Shown here piece by piece: positions 14,798-28,986 of a DNA stretch of 64,000 nucleotides. The first letter of the stretch is position 1, and each line of letters starts with the position of its first letter. Position numbers and translations under genes: made by a program. Source of the DNA: Bugula neritina (Eukaryota; Bryozoa; Gymnolaemata; Cheilostomatida; Bugulidae); NCBI GenBank assembly GCA_964035545.1, contig OZ037765.1, forward strand, positions 14,874,698 through 14,938,697, written 5' to 3'. The notes beneath the pieces were generated by a model. The model was not told the origin of the DNA and did not search any database. It worked only from the letters and a program-made list of their open reading frames with translations.

Positions 14798-16468
14798 AAT
14801 ATACTGCAACACACTGAAACATACGGCAACATACTGAAATATACTGCAAAACATCTAAATATACTGCTACATACTGAAACATGCTGTAGCATACTGAAAT
14901 ACACTGCAACACACTGAAGTATACTGTAATATACAGAAATGTACTGTAACATACTGAAACGTACGTCAACATACTGAAATGTACTCCAACATGCTGAACT
15001 ATACTGCAACATACCGAAATACACTGTAATATACTGAATTAAACTGCAACATACTGCAACATACTGAAATAAGCTGTACCATATTGAAATACACTACAAC
15101 ACATTGTAATATACTGCAACATATTGAAATATGCTGTAGCACCCTGAAATTCACTGCAACTTACTGAAATATAGTGTAATATACGGAATTGTACTGTAAC
15201 CTACTGAAATATACTGTAACACACTGAAATATGCAGTCACATACTGAAATATACTGTAAATTATTAGAATTATACTGCAACATACTGCAACATACTAAAA
15301 TACACTGTAACCTACTGATATACCCTGCAATATACTACAACATACTGAAATACACTGTAACATATTGAAATACGCTGCAACACATTGAAATATACTGCAA
15401 CATACCGAAATATATGGTAAACTGCTGAAATATACCGTAACACATCAAAAAATACTGCAACATACTGAAATATACTGTAACACACTGAAATATACTGCAA
15501 CTTACTGAAATACATTGTAACATACTGAAATATACTGCAACATACTGCAACATTTTGAAATACACTGTAACATGCTGAAATACACTGCAACATACTGCAA
15601 CATACTGAAATACATTGGAACATATTGAAACACACTACAGCACATTGAAATATACTGCAACACACTGAAACATACAGCAACATACTGAAATATACTGCGA
15701 CACATTGAAATATACTGCAACCTAGTTAACTATAATGCAAGATACTGCAACATTCTGAAATACACTGTGACATATTGAAATACACTGCAACATACTGCAA
15801 CATACTGCAACATACTACAACATACTGAAATACACTGTAACATATTGAAGTGCACTGCAACACATTGAAATATACTGCAACACACTGAAACATACGGCAA
15901 CATACTGAAGTATACTGCAACACATTGAAAAATACTGCAACATACCGAAATATATGGTAAACTACTGAAATATACTGTAACACATTGAAAAAAACTGCAA
16001 CATACTGAAATATACTGTAACACACTGAAATATACTGCAAAATACTGAAATACACTGTAACACACTGAAATACACTGTAACACACTGAAATATACTGCAA
16101 CACACTGCAATATACTGAAACACGCTGTAACATACTGAAATACACTGCAACATATTGAAATATACTGCAACACAATGAAACATACGGCAACATACTGAAA
16201 CATAGTGCGACACATTGAAATATACTGCAACATACTGAAACATGCTGTAGCATACTGAAATACACTGCAACACATTGAAGTATACTGTAATATACAGAAA
16301 TGTACTGTAACATACAGAAACATACGTCAACATACTGAAATGTACTGCAACATGCTGAACTATACTGCAACATACTGAAATACACTGTAATATACTGAAT
16401 TAAACTGCAACATACTGCAACATACTGAAATAAGCTGTAGCATACTGAAATACATTGCAGCACACTGA

Positions 16469-16691
16469 AGCGTCCTGCAATATGCAGAAACGTACTGCAA
16501 CATACTGAAATATACCGCAACAAACCGAAATTTTTGGTATACTGAAATATGTTGCAAACTAGTAAAATGTACTGCAACATACAGAAAATAACTGCAACTG
16601 TGCAATATAATGAAATATACTGCAAAAATACTGAAATATACTGCAACAATTTGAAAGTTACTGTATGATACTGACATATACTGAAACACAT
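16469..16691. repeat. Highly divergent array segment, copy 2
   Basis: Matches 8573-8795 at +7896, including the irregular TTTTTGGTATACTG stretch. Confidence 0.8.
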
Positions 16692-18053
16692 TGAAACATA
16701 CTGCAAGATACTGCAACATACTGAAATACACTATAACATACTGAAATACACTGCAACATACTGCAACATACTGCAACATACTGCAACATACTGAATTACA
16801 CTGTAACATATTGAAGTACACTGCAATACATTGAAATTTACTGCACCACACTGAAACATACAGCAACATTCTGAAATACACTGTGACATACTGAAATACA
16901 CTGCAACATACTGCAACATACTGCAACATACTGAAATACACTGTAACATATTGAAATACACTGCAACGCATTGAAATATACTGCAACACAATGAAACATA
17001 CGGCAACATACTGAAACATTGTGCGACACATTGAAATATACTGCAACATACTGAAACATGCTGTAGCGTACTGAAATACACTGCAACACATTGAAGTATA
17101 CTGTAATATACAGAAATGTACTGTAACATACTGAAACATACGTCAACATACTGAAATGTACTGCAACATGCTGAACTATACTGCAACATACTGAAATATA
17201 CTGCAACGTATCGAAGTATATTGTAATATACGGACATCTACTGTAACATACTGAAACATACTTAAACATACTGAAATATACTTCAACATACTGAAATATA
17301 CTGCAACATACTGCAACATACTGAAATACACTGTAACATACTGAAACACACTGCAACACATCGGAATGAACTGCAACATACCTAAATATACGGTAATATA
17401 CTGAAATATACTGTTCACATTGAAAAACACTGCAACATACTGAAATTTGCTGTAGCACAGTGAAATTCACTGCAACCCACTGAAATATAGTGTAATATAC
17501 GGAAATGTATTTTAACATACTGAAATATACTGTAACACACTGGAATATACTGTCACATACTGAAATACACTGTAAAATACTGAAACATATTGCAACATAG
17601 TGCAACATACTGAAATTCACTGTAGCATATTGAAATACGCTGCAACACATTGAAATATACTGCAACATACCGAAATATATGGTAAACTACTGAAATATAC
17701 TGTATCACATTGAAAAATACTGCAACATACTGAAATATGCTGTAACACACTGAAATATACTGCAAAATACTGAAATACACTGTAACATACTGAAATATAC
17801 TGCAACATACTGAAATACACTGTAACATACTGAAATATACTGCAACATACTGCAACATACTGAAATACACTGTAACGTACTGAAATACACAGCAACATAC
17901 TGCAACATACTGCAACATACTGAAATACGCTGTAACATATTGAATTACACTGCAACACATTGAAATATACTGCAACACACTGAAACATACGGCAACATAC
18001 TGAAATATACTGCAACACACTGAAACATACGGCAACATACTGAAATATACTGC

Positions 18054-18055
18054 AA
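18054..18055. other. TE1 target site duplication, left (AA)
   Basis: The empty site reads CTGCAAAACATTG at 10155-10167. The left flank keeps CTGCAA and the right flank AAAACATTG, so six A residues replace four: a 2-bp duplication. The partner is 20594-20595. Confidence 0.85.
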
Positions 18056-18184
18056 CACAGTTGGTTTAAGGTCATACTTTTCATTTTCTGGCTCTTTGCC
18101 AGGTGCTTTATGTTCTATATGAACAATGTTCCACTGATAGCTCGAACAGGTTGAATGTCACAGGAACAAAAAAAATATGAAAAG
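18056..18184 (+). repeat. TE1 left terminal inverted repeat
   Basis: Pairs with 20473-20593 in inverse orientation. The outer 20 bp are nearly identical. Further in, conserved islands include GCTTTATGTT, GATAGCTCGAACAG and ATGAAAAG, separated by small indels. Such long decayed arms suggest either an old element or one whose subterminal region is bound by transposase; the sequence does not decide between these. Confidence 0.85.
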
Positions 18185-18625
18185 ATAAAGAAACTCATGT
18201 TCTCCAATATACTTTTTTATTTTTTTCAAAAGCCAATTCATGTTTAAGTTATAGCTTGTTGAAAAACATAGTCCCCCTTCCACATTCTTTTCAATTTATA
18301 CGCTCCTGACTTGTTATTGTGTCTCAATAATATGCCTTGTATTTGAGTGCTTGTTAGTCTCGCTTCACTAACTTTGCCTATACTTCACAAGTGCCAGTGC
18401 TGCTGGCTCAAAAGCTAAATGTTATAAACTGTCAGCTAAAACCCAATCTTGTATTCCTAGGTTGGTTGGCCTAAATAAAACAATAGTCAAATCATGATTT
18501 CATGTTTTAAAAATTTACTCTATTCTAACCTGCTGCCTAGCTAGTTCTCTTTTTGATGTATAATTACAAAATTTGTGATACATTTTTTTGGCAACCATGT
18601 GATTTATAAAATGCAGTAATGGTAC

Positions 18626-18675
18626 TTATAATATTATATTATTATCATTATAATATATTATATAGTATTATGTGT
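18626..18675. other. AT-only, near-palindromic stretch in TE1
   Basis: A run made almost wholly of TATAATATTA-type words, whose two halves are close to inverse complements, so it could extrude or stall a polymerase. Otherwise the interior of TE1 (18185-20472) shows only low-complexity AT-rich sequence and the tRNA-like element; I see no gene in it. Confidence 0.5.
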
Positions 18676-19611
18676 GTTTTTATTATACTTCATAATATCT
18701 ATTTTATTATTGTTGTTGCGCAAACAAGTGCAATTAACCTAGTTTTCAAAATGTACCTCTAAATTATCAGAATATCAGTTTAGATATTTTCATGCTTTGT
18801 TAGGTAAACCTAAAAAAAGAGGCTGTATTCCCAAAGTAAAGGGTGTTGAACTATGAACTATATTAGATTAGCCACTCTGCTACCAAGTGCATCAGTATAA
18901 TATTATATGAATAGCTCTGATGCTTTGTCTCCGGTGGCTGGCTGCGATATGATAACTTGGCCAACTTCCAAGAGTTTAAAATTGGCGCAATTATTCAAGA
19001 GGTTACATGCTGCACAGAGCTAGCAGTGATAGTAACCTTGCTATTGGCAGTACTTATTACAACTGCCAGCATATAAGCTGCATTGTAGAATGCCGTTGGG
19101 GTAGGCTAGTAAAACCAAATTCTGCTCTCTAATATACCTTAGACACAATGCAGCAACATAATTGTTCGTTTCAAATTACATTGCCACCCTTACATGAGCT
19201 GTGGGCTTCATAAAGATTCATATGATTAGAGATTTATGCTATAGGCTAGCTATGATGAAAATAACACACCATTGTCAAAGTTAACTTCAAGTATGTTGTT
19301 TTCCAGAAACTCAGTAATGTCCATTTATCTCTCGCATACAAATACTTATGTAATAGCATACAGTTTAAGTTTTATTTTAGAGCACATCTGCAAACTCTAC
19401 AATAAGAGCTTGCTTTACCAGTCTATTTCAGACCTGTTTTTGTAGCTAGTAATACGCAAGCTACTTATTTTTAAACTTTTGGGTTATTTGTTCAAAACCA
19501 TTTGCTTTGACTGCTATCAACATGAATTGACAGCCTAATAATTATAACCCATTTGCGCGCGAAATATTTATGTAATGATAGTGACTCAAATAGTGCACGG
19601 TTTAGAAGCAT

Positions 19612-19692
19612 GACTGCGTGGTCCAGAGGTTAGAGGCGTCAGCGAAGAGTTGGTTGGTCATGGTTCAACCCTGTTTTGTTGCAATTTTTTTT
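19612..19692 (+). other. tRNA-like pol III promoter, possible SINE head
   Basis: Inside TE1. TGGTCCAGAGG at 19619-19629 fits the A-box consensus TRGYNNANNGG. GGTTCAACCCT at 19662-19672 fits the B-box GGTTCGANNCC at 9 of 11 positions. The A box begins at tRNA position 8 and the B box at about position 51 if the tRNA starts at 19612, the spacing of a real tRNA. A run of eight T at 19685-19692 could end a pol III transcript. Acceptor, anticodon and T stems do not pair well, so this is not a working tRNA gene. It may be the head of a tRNA-derived SINE nested in TE1, or a relic. No SINE tail or flanking duplication was found. Confidence 0.5.
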
Positions 19693-20472
19693 GTCAACTT
19701 ATGCAAATCCTACGCATGTATAATAAATATGGCTATAATTGTAAAGTTTTTTTTTAACTTTTGTTCAACAGTAAGACAACATACATGCATAATAATTAGA
19801 TACTGAACACTAGACTAAACCTTAAATTGATCTTATAGAATACAATGTACTTAAAATAATCATATGTGAATTAGAGAAACTGAAAGTATACACCTGCTGC
19901 GCTATAGACAGACCTTTACTGACAAGACTGCAAAGTGAAGTGATTTAGCTGAAATTAACTCTGCCAAACAAACAAAGAATTATGTTGTGCTGAGGCATTT
20001 TCAATATATTATTGTAACATAGTGAGATGATTCAGCTAAGTGCTAATGTAAAACAGGGAACATTATATTGGCAGAAATCCAATAGATTGCCAATTTGTGC
20101 GAGAGGGTACTATATGTTATTGTGATAGCGCAGAGCGGCAAACGTACTAGGAATGTTATAATTAGTCACAGGAGCGTAGCTAGAACCACCATATGAAGAA
20201 TTTAGAAAATTGCAGTGAAACTTGCAAAATGGTGTATGTTTTTACCAAATTGTGAAGAGCATAAACAGAATTTCAAAAAACAAAGAAAGTATATTAGAGA
20301 AAACATATCAAGGAATGTCAAGTTTAACTTTTAGACTTTATAAAATGAATCCCCTGTGCTACAGCAGTGGAACATGGAGGGTGTAAAATTTTACTTATTA
20401 TGCAACAACTTTCTCAGAAAATTTTTTATTGAAAAATTAAAAAAGTATATGAAAGAGGAATGCAAGAGCTAT

Positions 20473-20593
20473 CTTTTCATGTAAAATTTGTTAATGTGAG
20501 ACAAAAACTGTTCGAGCTATCCCCTGGAAACCGTTTATATATAACATAAAGCAGTGCATGAATCTGGAAAGTAATGACCTTAAACTAACTGTG
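20473..20593 (-). repeat. TE1 right terminal inverted repeat
   Basis: Reverse complement reads CACAGTTAGTTTAAGGTCAT at the tip, then the same inner islands as the left arm (TTTATGTT, GATAGCTCGAACAG, ATGAAAAG). The last five bases, CTGTG, happen to look like the start of a satellite unit, so the exact boundary was set from the TIR pairing and the empty site. Confidence 0.85.
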
Positions 20594-20595
20594 AA
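20594..20595. other. TE1 target site duplication, right (AA)
   Basis: Right partner of 18054-18055. Satellite sequence continues directly with AACATTGAAATATACTGCTA, matching the array copy from 10160 onward. Confidence 0.85.
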
Positions 20596-20920
20596 AACAT
20601 TGAAATATACTGCTACATACTGAAACATGCTGTAGCATACTGAAATACACTGCAACACACTGAAGTATACTGTAATATACAGAAATGTACTGTAACATAC
20701 TGAAACATACGTCAACATACTGAAATGTACTCCAACATGCTGAACTATACTGCAACATACTGAAATACACTGTAATGTACTGAATTAAACTGCAACACAT
20801 TGTAATATACTGCAACATACTGAATCATACAGCAACATACTGAAATATACTGCAACACATTTAAATATACTGCAACATATTGAAATATGCTGTAGCACCC
20901 TGAAATTCACTGCAACTTAC

Positions 20921-23900
20921 TGAAATATAGTGTAATATACGGAATAGTACTGTAACATACTGAAACATACTGTAACACACTGAAATATGCTGTCACATAC
21001 TGAAATATACTGTAAATTACTAGAATTATACTGCAACATACTGCAACATACTGAAATACACTGTAACCTACTGATATACACTGCAATATACTACAACATA
21101 CTGAAATACACTGCAACATACTGCAACATACTGCAACATACTGAAATATTCTGTAACATATTGAAATACACTGCAACATACTGCAACATACTGCAACACA
21201 CTGAAACATACGGCAACACACTCACATGTACAGCGACACATTGAAATATACTGCAACATACTGAAATATGCTGTAGCATACTGAAATACACTGCAACACA
21301 CTGAAATATACTGCAACATACTGCAACATACTGAAATACACTGTAACATACTGAAATACACTGCAACATACTGCAACATACTGAAATACACTGGAACATA
21401 TTGAAACACACTACAACACATTGAAATATACTGCAACACACTGAAACATACAGCAACATACTGAAATATACTGCGACACATTGAAATATACTGCAACATA
21501 CTGAAATATGCTGTAGCATACTGTAATATACTGTAACACACTTTAATATACTGCAACATACTGCAACATACTGACATACACTGGAACATACTGAAATACA
21601 CTCCAATATACTACAACATACTGAAATACACTGTAACCTACTGAAATATGCTGTAGCACACCGAAATATACTGCAACATACTGAAATATAATGCAAGTTA
21701 CTACAACATACTGAAATACACTGTGACATACTGAGATACACTGCAACATACTGCAACATACTGCAACATACTGCAACATACTGATATACACTGTAACAGA
21801 CTGAAATGTACTGTAACACACTGAAATATACTGCAACATGCTGAAATACACTGTAACATACTGAAATATACTGCAACATACTGCAACATACCGAATTACA
21901 CTGTAACAAACTGAAATACACTCCAACATACTACAACATACTGAAATACACTGTAACGTATTGAAATACACCGCAACACATTGAAATATACTGCAACACA
22001 CTGAAATATACTGTAACACACTGTAATATACTGCAACATACTGCAACATACTGACATACACTGGAACATACTGAAATACACTCCAACATACTACAACATA
22101 CTGAAATACACTGTAACCTACTGAAATATGCTGTAGCACACTGAAATATACTGCAACATACTGAAATATAATGGAAGTTACTACAACATACTGAAATACA
22201 CTGTGACATACTGAGTTACACTGCAACACCTTGAAATATAGTGCAACACACTGAAAGATACAGCAACATACTGAAATATACTGCGACACATTGAAATATA
22301 CTGCAGCATACTGAAATATGCTGTAGCATACTGAAATATACTGTAACACACTGAAATATACTGCAACATACTGAAATACATTGTAACATACTGAAATATA
22401 CTGCAACATACTGAAATACACTGTAACATACTGAAATATACTGCAACATACTGCAACATACTGAAATACACTGTAACATACTGAAATACACTGCAACATA
22501 CTGCAACATACTGAAATACACTGGAACATATTGAAACACACTACAACACATTGAAATATACTGCAACACACTGAAACATACAGCAACATACTGAAATATA
22601 CTGCGACACATTGAAATATACTGCAACATAGCTAAATATAATGCAAGATACTGCAACATTCTGAAATACACTGTGACATACTGAAATACACTGCAACATA
22701 CTTCAACATACTCCAACATACTGCAACATACTGAAATACACTGTAACATATTGAAGTGCACTGCAACACATTGAAACATACTGCAACACACTGAAACATA
22801 CGGCAACATGCTGAACTATACTGCAACATACTGAAATACACTGTAATAATATTATACTGAATTAAACTGCAACACATTGTAATATACTGCAACATACTGA
22901 ATCATACAGCAACATACTGAAATATGCTGCAACACATTTAAATATACTGCAACATATTGAAATATGCTGTAGTACCCTGAAATTCACTGCAACTTACTGA
23001 AATATAGTGTAATATACGAAATAGTACTGTAACATACTGAAATATACTGTAACACACTGAAATATGCTGTCATATACTGAAATATACTGTAAATTACTAG
23101 AATTATACTGCAACATACTGCAACATACTGAAATACACTGTAACCTACTGATATACACTGCAATATACTACAACATACTGAAATACACTGCAACATACTG
23201 CAACATACTGCAACATACTGAAATACACTGTAACATATTGAAATACACTGCAACATACTGCAACATACTGCAACATACTGCAACATACTGCAACACACTG
23301 AAACATACGGCAACACACTCACATGTACAGCGACACATTGAAATATACTGCAACATACTGAAATGTGCTGTAGCATACTGAATACACTGCAACACACTGA
23401 AATATACTGCAACATACTGCAACATACTGAAATACACTGTAACATACTGAAATACACTGCAACATACTGCAACATACTGAAATACACTGGAACATATTGA
23501 AACACACTACAACACATTGAAATATACTGCAACACACTGAAACATACAGCAACATACTGAAATATACTGCGACACATTGAAATATACTGCAACATACTGA
23601 AATATGCTGTAGCATACTGTAATATACTGTAACACACTTTAATATACTGCAACATACTGCAACATACTGACATACACTGGAACATACTGAAATACACTCC
23701 AATATACTACAACATACTGAAATACACTGTAACCTACTGAAATATGCTGTAGCACACCGAAATATACTGCAACATACTGAAATATAATGCAAGTTACTAC
23801 AACATACTGAAATACACTGTGACATACTGAGATACACTGCAACATACTGCAACATACTGCAACATACTGCAACATACTGATATACACTGTAACAGACTGA

Positions 23901-26683
23901 AATGTACTGTAACACACTGAAATACACTGCAACATGCTGAAATACACTGTAACATACTGAAATATACTGCAACATACTGCAACATACCGAATTACACTGT
24001 AACAAACTGAAATACACTCCAACATACTACAACATACTGAAATACACTGTAACATATTGAAATACACCGCAACACATTGAAATATACTGCAACATACCGA
24101 AATATATGGTAAACTACTGAAATATACGGTAACACATTGAAACATACCGCAAAATACTAAAATACACTGCAACACACTGAAGTATACTGTAATATATATA
24201 GAAATGTACTGTAAAATACTTAAACATACGACAACATACCAAAAAATATACTGCAACATACTGAATTACACTGCAATATCCTGAAATATACTTCAACATA
24301 CTGAAACATACCTAAAAACATTGAAATATACTGAAATACAGTGTAGGATATTGAAATACACTGCAACAATTTGGAATATACAGCAACATACCGAAATATA
24401 TGGTAACCTACTGAAATATGTTGCAAACTACTGAAATATACTGCAACATACTGCAACATAATGAAATATACTATAACACACTGGAATAAACTGCAAAATA
24501 CTGAAATATACTGTAACATACTGAAACATACTGCAACATACTGAAATATACTGTAACATACTGAAATATACTGCAAGAAACTGCAATATACTGAAATACA
24601 CTGTAACATACTGAAATACACTGCAACATACTGCAACATACTGACATACACTGGAACATACTGAAATACACTGCAACATACTACAACATACTGAAATACA
24701 CTGTAACCTACTGAAATATGCTGTAGCACACTGAAATATACTACAACATACTGAAATACACTGTGACATACTGAAATACACTGCAACATACTGCAACATA
24801 CTGCAACATACTGAGATACACTGTAACATATTGAAATACACTGCAAAACCTTGAAATATACTCCAACACACTGAAGTATACGGCAACATACTGAAATATA
24901 CTGCGACACATTGAAATATACTGCAATATACTGAAATATGCTGTAGCATACTGAAATATACTGTAACACACCGTAATACACTGCAACATACTGCAACATA
25001 CTGACATACACTGGAACATACTGAAATACACTCCAACATACTACAACATACTGAAATACACTGTAACCTACTGAAATATGCTGTAGCACACTGAAATATA
25101 CTGCAACATACTGAAATATAATGAAAGTTACTACAACATACTGAAATACACTGTGACATACTGATATACACTGCAACATACTGCAACATACTGCAACCTA
25201 CTGCAATATACTGAAATACACTGTAACAGACTGAAATGTACTGTAACACACTGACATATACTGCAACACATTGAAATATACCGCAACATACTGAAATATG
25301 CTGTAGCACACTGAAATACACTGCAACTCACTATAATATAGTGTAATATACAGAAATGTACTGTAACATACTGAAATATACTGTAACATACTGAAATCTA
25401 CTGCAACATACTGAAGTACACTGCAACATACTGCAACATACGGAAATACACTGTAACATATTGAAATACACGACAACACATTGAAATATACTGCAACAGA
25501 CTGAAGGATACGGCAACATACTGAAATATACTGCGACACATTGAAATATACTGCAACATACTGAAATATGCTGTATCATACTGAAATATACTGTAACACA
25601 CTGTAAAATACTGCAACATACTGCAACATACTGCCTTACACTGGAACATACTGAAATACACTGCAACATACTACAACATACTGAAATACACTGTACCCTA
25701 CTGAAATATGCTGTAGCACACTGAAATATACTGCAACATACTGAAATATAATGCAAGTTACTACAACATACTGAAATACACTGTGACATACTGGGATACA
25801 CTGCAACATACTGCAACATACTGCAACATCTTGAAATACACTGTAACCTGCTGAAATACACTGTAGCATATTGAAATACGCTGCAACACATTGAAATATA
25901 CTGCAACATACCGAAATATATGGTAAACTACTGAAATATACTGTATCACATTGAAAAATGCTGCAACATACTGAAATATGCTGTAACACACTGAAATATA
26001 CTGCAAAATACTGAAATACACTGTAACATACTGAAATATACTGCAACATACTGAAATACACTGTAACATACTGAAATATACTGCAACATACTGCAACATA
26101 CTGAAATACACTGTAACGTACTGAAATACACAGCAACATACTGCAACATACTGCAACATACTGAAATACGCTGTAATATATTGAATTACACTGCAACACA
26201 TTGAAATATACTGCAACACACTGAAACATACGGCAACATACTGAAATATACTGCAACACACTGAAACATACGGCAACATACTGAAATATACTGCAAAACA
26301 TTGAAATATACTGCTACATACTGAAACATGCTGTAGCATACTGAAATACACTGCAACACACTGAAGTAAACTGTAATATACAGAAATGTACTGTAACATA
26401 CTGAAACATACGTCAACATACTGAAATGTACTCCAACATGCTGAACTATACTGCAACATACTGAAATACACTGTAATAATATTATACTGAATTAAACTGC
26501 AACACATTGTAATATACTGCAACATACTGCAACATACTGCAACATACTGAAATATTCTGTAACATATTGAAATACACTGCAACATACTGCAACATACTGC
26601 AACACACTGAAACATACGGCAACACACTCACATGTACAGCGACACATTGAAATATACTGCAACATACTGAAATATGCTGTAGC
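20921..26683. repeat. 5.76-kb duplicated segment, copy 2
   Basis: Partner of 1-5763. It starts 328 bp downstream of TE1; whether TE1 also lies 328 bp upstream of copy 1 is outside the window. Confidence 0.9.
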
Positions 26684-28848
26684 ATACTGAAATACACTGC
26701 AACACACTGAAATATACTGCAACATACTGCAACATACTGAAATACACTGTAACATACTGAAATACACTGCAACATACTGCAACATACTGAAATACACTGG
26801 AACATATTGAAACACACTACAACACATTGAAATATACTGCAACACACTGAAACATACAGCAACATACTGAAATATACTGCGACACATTGAAATATACTGC
26901 AACATACTGAAATATGCTGTAGCATACTGTAATATACTGTAACACACTTTAATATACTGCAACATACTGCAACATACTGACATACACTGGAACATACTGA
27001 AATACACTCCAATATACTACAACATACTGAAATACACTGTAACCTACTGAAATATGCTGTAGCACACCGAAATATACTGCAACATACTGAAATATAATGC
27101 AAGTTACTACAACATACTGAAATACACTGTGACATACTGAGATACACTGCAACATACTGCAACATACTGCAACATACTGCAACATACTGATATACACTGT
27201 AACAGACTGAAATGTACTGTAACACACTGAAATATACTGCAACATGCTGAAATACACTGTAACATACTGAAATATACTGCAACATACTGCAACATACCGA
27301 ATTACACTGTAACAAACTGAAATACACTCCAACATACTACAACATACTGAAATACACTGTAACGTATTGAAATACACCGCAACACATTGAAATATACTGC
27401 AACACACTGAAATATACTGTAACACACTGTAATATACTGCAACATACTGCAACATACTGACATACACTGGAACATACTGAAATACACTCCAACATACTAC
27501 AACATACTGAAATACACTGTAACCTACTGAAATATGCTGTAGCACACTGAAATATACTGCAACATACTGAAATATAATGCAAGTTACTACAACATACTGA
27601 AATACACTGTGACATACTGAGTTACACTGCAACACCTTGAAATATAGTGCAACACACTGAAAGATACGGCAACATACTGAAATATACTGCGACACATTGA
27701 AATATACTGCAGCATACTGAAATATGCTGTAGCATACTGAAATATACTGTAACACACTGAAATATACTGCAACATACTGAAATACATTGTAACATACTGA
27801 AATATACTGCAACATACTGAAATACACTGTAACATACTGAAATATACTGCAACATACTGCAACATACTGAAATACACTGTAACATACTGAAATACACTGC
27901 AACATACTGCAACATACTGAAATACACTGGAACATATTGAAACACACTACAACACATTGAAATATACTGCAACACACTGAAACATACAGCAACATACTGA
28001 AATATACTGCGACACATTGAAATATACTGCAACATAGCTAAATATAATGCAAGATACTGCAACATTCTGAAATACACTGTGACATACTGAAATACACTGC
28101 AACATACTTCAACATACTCCAACATACTGCAACATACTGAAATACACTGTAACATATTGAAGTGCACTGCAACACATTGAAACATACTGCAACACACTGA
28201 AACATACGGCAACATACTGAAATATACTGCAACACATTGAAATATACTGCAACATAGTCAAATATAATGCAAGATACTGTAACATTCTGAAACACACTGT
28301 GAGATACTGAAAAACACTGTGACATACTTAAATACACTGCAACATACTGCAACATACTGAAATACACTGCAACACATTGAAATAAACCGCAACATACTTA
28401 AATATACGGTAACATACTGAAATATACTGTAACTCATTGAAAAACATTGCAACATACTGAAACATACTGAAGTATGCTGTAGCACACTGAAATACACCGC
28501 AGTTCACTGAAAAATAGTGTAATATGCGGAAATGTACCGTAACATACTGAAATATACTGTAACATACTGAAATACACTGCAACATACTGCAACATACTGA
28601 CATACACTGGAACATACTGAAATACACTGCAACATACTACAACATACTGAAATACACTGTAACCTACTGAAATATGCTGTAGCACGCTGAAATATACTGC
28701 AACATACTGAAATATAATGCAAGTTACTACAACATACTGAAATACACTGTGACATACTGAAATACACTGCAACATACTGCAACATACTGCAACATACTGA
28801 AATACACTGTAACATATTGAAATACACTGCAAAACCTTGAAATATACT
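26520..28848. repeat. 2.3-kb segment duplicated at +4606
   Basis: Matches 31126-33454 at a constant offset of 4606. It then switches, at about 28848, to sequence resembling units near 13780 and then to gamma copy 3. Confidence 0.8.
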
Positions 28849-28986
28849 GCAACATACCGAAATATATGGTAAACTACTGAAATATACTGTATCACATTGA
28901 AAAATACTGCAACATACTGAAATATGCTGTAACACACTGAAATATACTGCAAAATACTGAAATACACTGTAACATACTGAAATATA

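Larger units (their letters stand above)
1..18055. repeat. Decanucleotide satellite array, left segment
   Basis: Continuous head-to-tail 10-bp units with consensus CTGNAAYAYA. The commonest are CTGAAATACA, CTGAAATATA, CTGCAACATA and CTGTAACATA. GAAAT-type and CAACA- or TAACA-type units tend to alternate, giving a 20-bp dimer, with runs of up to five CTGCAACATA-like units (for example 821-860 and 2335-2385). No inverted unit was seen. GC is roughly a third, C greatly exceeds G and A exceeds T on this strand. CpG appears only in variant units such as CTGCGACA, TACGGC or TACCGAAA. The segment is a mosaic of longer blocks described separately and ends where the 2.5-kb element inserts. No gene or RNA gene is visible in it. 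Function is unknown; heterochromatic, pericentromeric or subtelomeric satellite are all possible. Confidence 0.97.
14798..18055. repeat. Block gamma, copy 2 (interrupted by TE1)
   Basis: Second gamma copy, lying just left of TE1. The remainder, 20596-20920, continues on the other side and matches 10160-10484 at +10436. TE1 therefore inserted into a pre-existing gamma block. Confidence 0.9.
18056..20593. mobile_element. Non-autonomous DNA transposon with ~125-bp TIRs (TE1)
   Basis: A 2538-bp non-satellite island. Its first 20 bases match the reverse complement of its last 20 bases at 19 positions (CACAGTTGGTTTAAGGTCAT against CACAGTTAGTTTAAGGTCAT). A weaker inverted match continues for about 125 bp. 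It is flanked by AA on both sides. The empty site is preserved at 10158-10159, and array alignment shifts from +7896 to +10436 across the island, a gain of 2540, equal to the element plus a 2-bp duplication. No open frame above 62 codons exists and no transposase motif is visible, so it must have been moved in trans. CACAG termini with a 2-bp non-TA duplication suggest the CACTA/Mirage/Chapaev group; the superfamily call is inference. The interior carries a tRNA-like pol III promoter and AT-rich stretches. Confidence 0.9.

Noticed and set aside
19612-19683. Functional tRNA gene
   Set aside because: The promoter boxes fit, but acceptor, anticodon and T stems do not pair.
19618-19806. 62-codon open frame in TE1
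   Set aside because: It overlaps the tRNA-like promoter and a poly-T run, with no domain or conserved feature.
18056-20593. Tc1/mariner or hAT identity for TE1
   Set aside because: The duplication is AA (2 bp, not TA) and not 8 bp, as shown by the empty site at 10158-10159.
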